Assembly (NCBI GenBank): GCA_022758945.1
Contig: JAEMQE010000265.1
Location: forward strand, 1 to 5,112
Reading direction: 5' to 3'
DNA from: Lentimicrobium sp.
Lineage (GTDB): Bacteria; Bacteroidota; Bacteroidia; Flavobacteriales; Flavobacteriaceae
DNA length: 5,112 bases
The notes under the pieces are model-generated. The model did not search any database. It was given only the letters and a program-made list of their open reading frames with translations, and was not told where the DNA came from. A program made the position numbers and the translations under genes. Shown one piece after another: positions 1 to 5,112 of this stretch. The first letter of the stretch is position 1. Every line of letters starts with the position of its first letter.

Positions 1-3
1 TCG

Positions 4-38
4 TGGAAACTTTAAACTTTAAACTTTAAACCTCAAAC
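4..38. repeat. Five tandem NNNAAAC heptads
   Basis: Five consecutive 7-base units each end in AAAC: TGGAAAC, then TTTAAAC three times, then CTCAAAC. The three central copies are identical. Because 7 is not a multiple of 3, the TAA inside the unit falls in all three forward frames (13-15, 20-22 and 27-29), so the array closes every forward reading frame. It may extend left of the window, since only three bases precede it. It lies just upstream of a candidate -7 element and of the kinase gene that lacks a normal start. The repeat is seen directly; any function is unknown. Confidence 0.8.
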
Positions 39-46
39 AAATTTCT

Positions 47-54
47 TAAATTTG
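47..54 (+). promoter_or_regulatory. Candidate Bacteroidota -7 element (TAAATTTG)
   Basis: TAAATTTG matches the TAnnTTTG -7 consensus read by the Bacteroidota primary sigma factor. Transcription would start near position 60, giving a leader of roughly 27 nt to the TTG at 87 or 48 nt to the ATG at 108. No TTG-type -33 element lies 17-23 bases upstream; that space is filled by the heptad array. In AT-rich DNA this match could arise by chance, and the reading frame of the kinase already runs through it, so it is a tentative call. Confidence 0.35.
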
Positions 55-86
55 CCCAAAAAGAAAGTCAAGTACTTATTGACTCT

Positions 87-1985
87 TTGTTAATAGAGTT
101 GCCAAAGATGAAGGAAGACACCTTGAAGGCTACTATTTTAAACCAATTATCATTTGCCTACATCAATTTAAATCCTGATACAGGTATAAAATATGCTCAG
201 AAATCATTGACCCTTTCAGAAAAATTAGAATGGCAAGAAGGAATGGCTATTGCCTACAAAAATTTTGGTCAAAATTATTATCAAATATCCAATTATAACC
301 AAGCACTTTTTAATTACAATAAAGCACGAAGTTTGAATGTGAGTAAGAAAACCAAAAGTGATATTCTTAACTGCATTAGCAATATTTATATGTCTCAAGA
401 TAATTTAACTAAAGCCCTTGAAAACGCATTTAACGCATTGAAAATTAGAGAATCTATACATTATACAAAAGGATACGCCCAATCTTTTTCTACTATTGGA
501 GGAATTTATTATAATCTGCACAATACTACAAAAGCCATAACTTATTACAAGAAAGCACTACAAGCTAACGAAAAGTTTAATAATGAAAACGAAAACATTG
601 GGATCACTCCTAGAATTTTATTCAATCTAGGTATAACTTACTCTTATCTAAAGAGGTATTCTGAAGCATTGACATATTTTAATAAGGGAATAGTATATGT
701 TAAAAAAAGTGGAGATACAAATTCAAAATCCATGTTTTTAGGCGCAATTGCTAGTGTTTATCATGACCAAGGCAAATACTCTTTAGCAATTCAAAAATGT
801 CAGGAATCTATAAATTTAAGTAATTCTGTTGAGAGTGTAAGTAATGCCTATTGTTATGGATTAATTGGCGTAAATTATTTTGAAATGGCAATAGGAAATA
901 ACAACAATCAGATTCCATTAGAAAAAGCTAAAAAAAACATTTTACAATCTTCTGTAATCTATAAGAAATTAAATGATAAGATGCATATTTATATGAATTA
1001 CGAATTACTTTCTAAAATAGAGGGATTAAAAAAAAATTATAAATCTGCACTTGAATTTTATAAATCATCGGTAGTTTACAAAGACTCCATTTTCAATTCT
1101 GATAACAAAGAAACCATAAAAAACCTAGAAGACAAACGAACTATAGAACTTCGCGACAAAGAAATAAAAATCAATAAACTTACTTTAGAAACCAAAGAAA
1201 AAGAAAAATGGTATTTAGTTTTTGGTATTTCACTTCTGGCAATCATTGGAGGATTATTGTTTTATCAAAGTCGAAACCGCAAGAAAACAAATGAAAAATT
1301 ACAGCTTTTAAATTCAGAACTTGACAAAGCAAACAAAGTAAAAGCGCAATTTTTCGGGATTCTAAACCACGATTTAAGAAGTCCAGTTGCTAACTTAATT
1401 CATTTCTTGCATCTTCAAAAAGACAATCCAGAATTACTCGATGCAGAAAGCAGAACTAGAATGGAAAACAAAACAATGTCATCTGCCGAGAATCTTCTTA
1501 TGTCAATGGAAGACATTTTGCTTTGGAGCAAAGGTCAAATGGAGAACTTCAAACCTCAATCCAAAAATGTTGCAATAAACTCGTTGTTTGAAGATACGAA
1601 AAATCATTTTTCTAGCCAAGAAAATGTGCAACTAATATTTGAGAATCCACAAAATATAAAAATTAACACCGACGAAAATTATCTAAAAACAATAATTCGA
1701 AACCTAACTGGAAACGCCATTAAAGCAATGGTAAATACTAAAAATCCGATTATAGTATGGAAAATTTGGCAAGAAAACAACAATACTTTTTTATCAATTT
1801 CTGATAATGGATCTGGAGGAACTCAAGAACAATTTAAAGCTTTATATGACGACACCGAAGCAGTGGGAATCAAAACCGGATTAGGATTGCACTTAATTCG
1901 CGATCTAGCAAAAGCCATAGATTGTAAAATCTCAGTGGATTCAAAGCCAAATAAAGGGACAACTTTTACATTGTTATTTAAATAA
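87..1985 (+). CDS. TPR sensor histidine kinase, 5' end uncertain or truncated
   Basis: Membrane sensor kinase that would autophosphorylate a histidine and pass the phosphate to a response regulator; the signal is unknown. Residues from the TTG at 87: about seven TPR-like helical repeats (roughly 17-331), a charged probable coiled coil (331-374), one membrane segment (W375-Q394) followed by basic SRNRKK, a HisKA domain (about 414-490) with H-box NHDLRSP and phospho-acceptor H428, and a HATPase_c domain (about 525-632) with N-box N539/N543, G1 box DNGSGG (D573) and G2 box GLGLHL (598-603). No F-box is clear and the ATP lid looks short. There is no receiver domain. The start is a problem: the frame is open from 30, the text just upstream of 87 (SQVLIDS) reads like family sequence, yet no usual start codon precedes the TTG. 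ATG 108 is the other option. Neither start has a Shine-Dalgarno site or gives a signal peptide, although the TPR part should be periplasmic. It may be a 5'-truncated gene. Kinase identity is firm; start and function are not. Confidence 0.88.
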   Translation: MLIELPKMKEDTLKATILNQLSFAYINLNPDTGIKYAQKSLTLSEKLEWQEGMAIAYKNFGQNYYQISNYNQALFNYNKARSLNVSKKTKSDILNCISNIYMSQDNLTKALENAFNALKIRESIHYTKGYAQSFSTIGGIYYNLHNTTKAITYYKKALQANEKFNNENENIGITPRILFNLGITYSYLKRYSEALTYFNKGIVYVKKSGDTNSKSMFLGAIASVYHDQGKYSLAIQKCQESINLSNSVESVSNAYCYGLIGVNYFEMAIGNNNNQIPLEKAKKNILQSSVIYKKLNDKMHIYMNYELLSKIEGLKKNYKSALEFYKSSVVYKDSIFNSDNKETIKNLEDKRTIELRDKEIKINKLTLETKEKEKWYLVFGISLLAIIGGLLFYQSRNRKKTNEKLQLLNSELDKANKVKAQFFGILNHDLRSPVANLIHFLHLQKDNPELLDAESRTRMENKTMSSAENLLMSMEDILLWSKGQMENFKPQSKNVAINSLFEDTKNHFSSQENVQLIFENPQNIKINTDENYLKTIIRNLTGNAIKAMVNTKNPIIVWKIWQENNNTFLSISDNGSGGTQEQFKALYDDTEAVGIKTGLGLHLIRDLAKAIDCKISVDSKPNKGTTFTLLFK

Positions 1986-2008
1986 AAAAAGTTTGACTTT
2001 CGCCAAAC
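1984..2008 (-). terminator. Intrinsic terminator of trxA
   Basis: Read on the minus strand, the stem GTTTGGC pairs with GTCAAAC (seven pairs, one of them a G-U wobble) around a GAAA tetraloop of the GNRA type, and is followed at once by seven T residues. It begins 28 bases after the trxA stop codon. On the plus strand the wobble becomes an A-C mismatch and the tail is CTTTCTATAT, a poor U-tract, so it should work weakly, if at all, for the converging kinase gene. The T-tract ends in the last two bases of the kinase stop codon. Confidence 0.8.
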
Positions 2009-2035
2009 CTTTCTATATAAATCATAATCTAAAGA

Positions 2036-2353
2036 TTACAACAAGGCGTCTAAACTATCAGCGTAGGTTTGTTTAGGAGCTACTCCCACTTGTTTTCCTA
2101 CCACTTCTCCGTTATGGAAAACCAAAACTGTTGGAATATTTCTCACTCCGTATTTTGCAGCAAATTCTTGGTTTGCATCAACATCTACTTTTCCTACGAC
2201 TACTTTCCCTTCATATTCTTCTCCAAGTTGGTCAATGATTGGACTCACCATTCTACACGGTCCACACCAAGCTGCCCAAAAATCTACCATTACTGGCTTT
2301 GTTGATTTTAAAACTACTTCCTCAAAAGTAGCATCTGTTATTGCTAATGCCAT
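2036..2353 (-). CDS. trxA: Thioredoxin
   Basis: Small cytoplasmic dithiol-disulfide oxidoreductase of 105 residues, the usual length for TrxA. It reduces protein disulfides and is itself recharged by thioredoxin reductase; in many bacteria it feeds electrons to ribonucleotide reductase and peroxiredoxins. Visible hallmarks are the active site WCGPC (W29, C30, C33), the buried acid D24 in the VDFWA strand, the cis-proline P74 in NIPTV, and the C-terminal VGV segment. The start is the ATG at 2353-2351 (MALAITDATF). The frame stays open to an ATG at 2404, but that would add 17 residues foreign to the family and would run through the -7 element at 2388-2395. The leader is A-rich with no Shine-Dalgarno site, as is usual in this phylum. 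The gene lies 109 bases after dnaE on the same strand and converges with the kinase gene. No signal peptide, so it is not one of the secreted thioredoxin-like proteins. Confidence 0.97.
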   Translation of the reverse strand: MALAITDATFEEVVLKSTKPVMVDFWAAWCGPCRMVSPIIDQLGEEYEGKVVVGKVDVDANQEFAAKYGVRNIPTVLVFHNGEVVGKQVGVAPKQTYADSLDALL

Positions 2354-2387
2354 ATTCTTATTTTTTAAATTTATTATTTTTGTAATG

Positions 2388-2395
2388 CAAAGATA
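2388..2395 (-). promoter_or_regulatory. -7 promoter element of trxA (TATCTTTG)
   Basis: On the minus strand TATCTTTG is a perfect TAnnTTTG match, 34 bases before the trxA ATG. Transcription would begin near 2382, giving a leader of about 29 nt. No TTG is seen at the -33 spacing; an inverted repeat lies there instead. This suggests trxA can be transcribed separately from dnaE, and it supports the ATG at 2353 as the start. Confidence 0.55.
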
Positions 2396-2407
2396 AATAA
2401 ACATTTG

Positions 2408-2433
2408 AGTTACGGAGTGTAACTTGTATTACA
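2408..2433. promoter_or_regulatory. Two overlapping inverted repeats upstream of trxA
   Basis: AGTTAC (2408-2413) and GTAACT (2419-2424) form a perfect 6-bp inverted repeat with a 5-base spacer. Its right arm overlaps TGTAA (2418-2422), which pairs with TTACA (2429-2433). The first repeat is centred about 34 bases before the predicted trxA transcription start, where a -33 element would sit, so it could be an operator. Alternatively its hairpin could be a weak dnaE terminator, but the minus-strand tail after it (CAAATGTTTATTT) is not a run of T. The repeats are seen directly; their role is inferred. Confidence 0.4.
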
Positions 2434-2462
2434 TTTAACTATTTTTAAATTGTTATAATTTA

Positions 2463-5112
2463 TCAATTTAGTTTAAAGTTAATCTGCATTTTCTCTAATT
2501 CCGTCAACAACTCATTCGAAATCTTAATTTTTAGTTTCCGGCTTGGCATTGATAATCGCGTGATAACTTTAGTTTCTTCTATTTCTGAAATAGTTTCAAC
2601 TGAAATAGGTTCGTCGTCCTCAGAAATTTCTTCAGTAAAAATGGCTGTTTCGTCCGGCAATTCGTAATCAAACAATGCTGGTTCAATTTTTTCTTCTGAT
2701 TTGCTAATTTCAGGAAGAATTTCTATCTGTTTTTTGACTGTTTCTAATTCTAGAATATCAAAAGTAACCAAATTATCGCCTTTATTTGCTTGAAAAACTG
2801 CGTTTAATTTCGAGATAAAATCGGCATTCAAATCTTTTACGTCTAATAAAATACTTAATTTTTTGGCAAAATTTTCAAACACGTCTTGCAACATTTTAAA
2901 TTCCGAAAACGTTAGTCTTGGATCGCCTTTTTTACCAGTATCTCTATCTACCCAACCTTCTTTTACTAATATTTTTATGTATGTAAAACTGTTTGGAATC
3001 AGGTAATGTCGATTTTTCAAATACTCTTCTCCAAAAATTTTGAATTCATAACTTTCGTCATATCCTTCAAGATTAAAAAGTGCCCAGCCTTTTCCGTTTT
3101 TTGCAATTCGGTGTTGAACGTTACTGATTATCCCTCCAAAAGTCAGGTTTTTATTCAAATGCTGGTTCAAATCTTTCAATGATTCTAGTTTAGAATTACA
3201 AAAATATTTCATCTCAAATTTAAAATCATCCAGCGGATGTCCTGAAATATAAATCCCGACAACTTCTTTTTCCTTGGCGAGTTTTTCCATCGTACTCCAA
3301 TCCTCGCAAGGCGGCACGATAGGTTCGGCAATTTGAACATCACTGCTTTCACCAAACAAACTCACCTGCGATGAATTTTCGTTTTCCTGAAACTTGGCTC
3401 CATATCGAATGGCTTTTTCATAAAAGGTAATTCCGTCGCCATCATCGTGGAAATATTGCGCTCGAGTTGTGCTACCAAACGAATCAAATCCACCAGCCAA
3501 AGCTAAATTTTCTAATGCTTTTTTATTGGCAGCACGCAAATCAATGCGTTTGGTTAAATCAAAAATCGATTTGTATTTTCCTGATTTTCTGTTTTCGACA
3601 ATAGTGGCCACAGCTCCAGAACCCACTCCTTTTACCGCTCCCATCCCAAACCGAACGGCGTAATCATCATTTACCGTAAATTTATAGAAAGATTCATTGA
3701 CATCTGGCCCCAAAACCTTTAATCCCATTCGCTTACATTCCTCCATAAAAAAGGAAACCTGCTTGATATCGCTCATATTATTCGACAAAACCGCTGCCAT
3801 ATATTCAGCGGGATAGTTCGCTTTCAAATAAGCAGTTTGGTAAGCAATCCAAGCATAGCAAGTGGAATGCGATTTATTAAAAGCATATTCGGCAAAGGCT
3901 TTCCAGTCGTTCCAAATTTTCTCTAATTTGTCTTTGGCGTGTCCTTTTGCCATTGCTTGCGAGATGAATTTTGGTTCCATTTTCGCCAAAACATCAATCA
4001 TCTTTTTCCCCATTGCTTTACGCAAAACGTCGGCATCACCTTTGGAGAAATCTGCCAATTTTTGGGACAAAAGCATTACCTGTTCTTGGTAAACTGTAAT
4101 TCCATAGGTATCTTTTAGTAATTCTTCGCAATCATCTAAGTCATATTCTATAGGCTCTTCTCCGTTTTTTCGTTTAATAAAACTCGGAATGTAAGCAATT
4201 GGACCTGGGCGATACAGCGCATTCATTGCAATCAAATCCGGAAAAACCGTTGGCTTCAATTCCTTCATATATTTTTGCATTCCTGCACTTTCATATTGGA
4301 AAATCCCAACCGTTTCACCACGCTGAAAAAGTTCATAAGTCTTCACATCATCAATCGGGAATTCATCGGGATTGAGTTCGATTCCACTTCTGTATTTTAC
4401 CAGTTTTACGGTATCTTTAATCAAAGTCAGGGTTTTCAAACCCAAGAAGTCCATCTTCAACAAACCGGCACTTTCTACGACTGAGTTGTCAAATTGTGTG
4501 ACAAACAAATCCGAATCTTTGGCGGTTGCCACAGGAACAAAATCAGTAATATCGCTTGGCGTAATAATTACACCACAAGCGTGAATCCCTGTATTTCTAA
4601 TGTTTCCTTCCAATACTTTGGCTTGCTGAATGGTTTCTCCCCCCAAATCGCCTTCATTGGCCAAACCAATTAATTCTTTTATTTTTTCGAATTCTTCGGG
4701 ACGAACCGCCTTTTTTATTAAATCTTCTTTTTCATTCAAAAACCGCGCTAAATTCCATTTAGACGGCATCATTCCTGGAATTAATTTGGCTATTTTATCG
4801 GCTTCGAATAAAGGCAAATCCAACACACGAGCCGTGTCACGAATCGCTGATTTTGTAGCCATTTTACCGTAAGTGATAATCTGAGCCACTTGTTTCTTGC
4901 CGTATTTTCGAATCACATAATCCATTACGCTACTGCGTCCTTCGTCATCAAAATCGATATCAATATCGGGAAGTGAAACCCTATCTGGATTCAAAAATCT
5001 TTCGAAAAGTAGATTGTATAATAATGGGTCGATATTGGTAATTTTCAAACAATACGCCACCACCGAACCTGCTGCAGAACCCCGACCAGGCCCAACAGAA
5101 ACCCCCATTTTT
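2463..5112 (-). CDS. dnaE: DNA polymerase III alpha subunit, N-terminus cut by window edge
   Basis: Catalytic subunit of the replicative DNA polymerase III holoenzyme, cytoplasmic. About 882 C-terminal residues are present. The ATG at 5108 is internal, because the frame stays open to the edge and GPGRGS is a mid-protein motif; the PHP domain and first part of the polymerase domain are missing. Numbering from that internal Met: GPGRGS (7-12), catalytic PDIDID (47-52, coordinates 4953-4970), third catalytic aspartate D220 in LLKMDFLGLKT, fingers region (about 255-440), helix-hairpin-helix region (about 487-545), clamp-binding motif QVSLF (581-585, coordinates 3354-3368), OB-fold (about 655-735), and a C-terminal domain (about 745-881) interrupted by an acidic stretch (801-847). 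It ends at TGA 2463-2465. The E. coli protein has 1160 residues. This is DnaE rather than PolC: no exonuclease insertion is visible, and the motif order is that of DnaE. trxA follows on the same strand. The promoter lies outside the window. Confidence 0.97.
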   Translation of the reverse strand, partial: KMGVSVGPGRGSAAGSVVAYCLKITNIDPLLYNLLFERFLNPDRVSLPDIDIDFDDEGRSSVMDYVIRKYGKKQVAQIITYGKMATKSAIRDTARVLDLPLFEADKIAKLIPGMMPSKWNLARFLNEKEDLIKKAVRPEEFEKIKELIGLANEGDLGGETIQQAKVLEGNIRNTGIHACGVIITPSDITDFVPVATAKDSDLFVTQFDNSVVESAGLLKMDFLGLKTLTLIKDTVKLVKYRSGIELNPDEFPIDDVKTYELFQRGETVGIFQYESAGMQKYMKELKPTVFPDLIAMNALYRPGPIAYIPSFIKRKNGEEPIEYDLDDCEELLKDTYGITVYQEQVMLLSQKLADFSKGDADVLRKAMGKKMIDVLAKMEPKFISQAMAKGHAKDKLEKIWNDWKAFAEYAFNKSHSTCYAWIAYQTAYLKANYPAEYMAAVLSNNMSDIKQVSFFMEECKRMGLKVLGPDVNESFYKFTVNDDYAVRFGMGAVKGVGSGAVATIVENRKSGKYKSIFDLTKRIDLRAANKKALENLALAGGFDSFGSTTRAQYFHDDGDGITFYEKAIRYGAKFQENENSSQVSLFGESSDVQIAEPIVPPCEDWSTMEKLAKEKEVVGIYISGHPLDDFKFEMKYFCNSKLESLKDLNQHLNKNLTFGGIISNVQHRIAKNGKGWALFNLEGYDESYEFKIFGEEYLKNRHYLIPNSFTYIKILVKEGWVDRDTGKKGDPRLTFSEFKMLQDVFENFAKKLSILLDVKDLNADFISKLNAVFQANKGDNLVTFDILELETVKKQIEILPEISKSEEKIEPALFDYELPDETAIFTEEISEDDEPISVETISEIEETKVITRLSMPSRKLKIKISNELLTELEKMQINFKLN

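Noticed and set aside
2025..2038. TAATC-TAAA-GATTA hairpin at the trxA stop codon
   Set aside because: Only five mostly A-T pairs and no U-tract; the hairpin at 1991-2008 is a far better terminator.
2069..2305. Plus-strand open frame of 78 codons opposite trxA
   Set aside because: It is antisense to conserved thioredoxin coding sequence and shows no independent support.
2354..2404. Seventeen-residue N-terminal extension of thioredoxin from an upstream ATG
   Set aside because: It does not resemble thioredoxin sequence and would run through the -7 element at 2388-2395; the ATG at 2353 gives the family's normal length.
2433..2450. ATTTAA/TTAAAT inverted repeat
   Set aside because: Low-complexity AT sequence in an intergenic gap; expected by chance.
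2446..2470. TAAATTG/CAATTTA inverted repeat across the dnaE stop codon as a terminator
   Set aside because: Seven mostly A-T pairs around an 11-base loop, and the minus-strand sequence after it is A-rich, not T-rich.
3469..4872. Several plus-strand open frames of 64-80 codons opposite dnaE
   Set aside because: They lie antisense to well-conserved dnaE codons, lack recognisable motifs and have no promoter or ribosome site; they are shadows of dnaE.
5106..5108. ATG as the start of dnaE
   Set aside because: The frame stays open to the window edge, and the next residues are the mid-protein GPGRGS region of the polymerase domain, so the Met is internal.
1..5112. CRISPR array, tRNA or rRNA gene, insertion sequence or defence system
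   Set aside because: No spaced direct repeats, cloverleaf, transposase or terminal inverted repeats were seen; apart from the short gaps, all sequence is explained by three familiar genes.

Overview
The window looks like chromosomal DNA from a member of the Bacteroidota, most likely a Flavobacterium-like species. The signs are AT-rich sequence, no clear Shine-Dalgarno sites, perfect TAnnTTTG-type -7 promoter elements, a TPR-domain histidine kinase of a style common in Flavobacteriaceae, and a DnaE with a flavobacterial-looking C-terminus. The genus is an inference from these features and was not tested by any search.

Layout: (1) Positions 4-38 hold five heptads of the form NNNAAAC, followed by a possible -7 element at 47-54. 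(2) A plus-strand TPR sensor histidine kinase runs to 1985. Its reading frame is open from 30, but no ATG, GTG or TTG occurs before the TTG at 87, and no signal peptide is visible, so its 5' end looks truncated or rearranged. (3) A short convergent gap (1986-2035) carries a hairpin with a U-tract that best serves the minus strand. (4) trxA (minus, 2036-2353) encodes a standard WCGPC thioredoxin, with a -7 element and overlapping inverted repeats upstream. (5) dnaE (minus, from 2463 past the window edge) encodes the catalytic alpha subunit of DNA polymerase III. The N-terminal PHP domain and the start of the polymerase domain lie outside the window.

How they relate: dnaE and trxA lie in the same direction 109 bp apart, but trxA seems to have its own promoter. 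DnaE is the replicative polymerase and thioredoxin is the general disulfide reductase, which also supplies electrons to class I ribonucleotide reductase in many bacteria. The kinase is convergent to them and functionally separate; no response regulator is visible.

I found no evidence for a novel multi-gene system. The points most worth checking are the missing N-terminus of the kinase beside the heptad array, the inverted repeats in front of trxA, and an acidic insertion in the C-terminal domain of DnaE. No gene-free stretch exceeds 300 bases.
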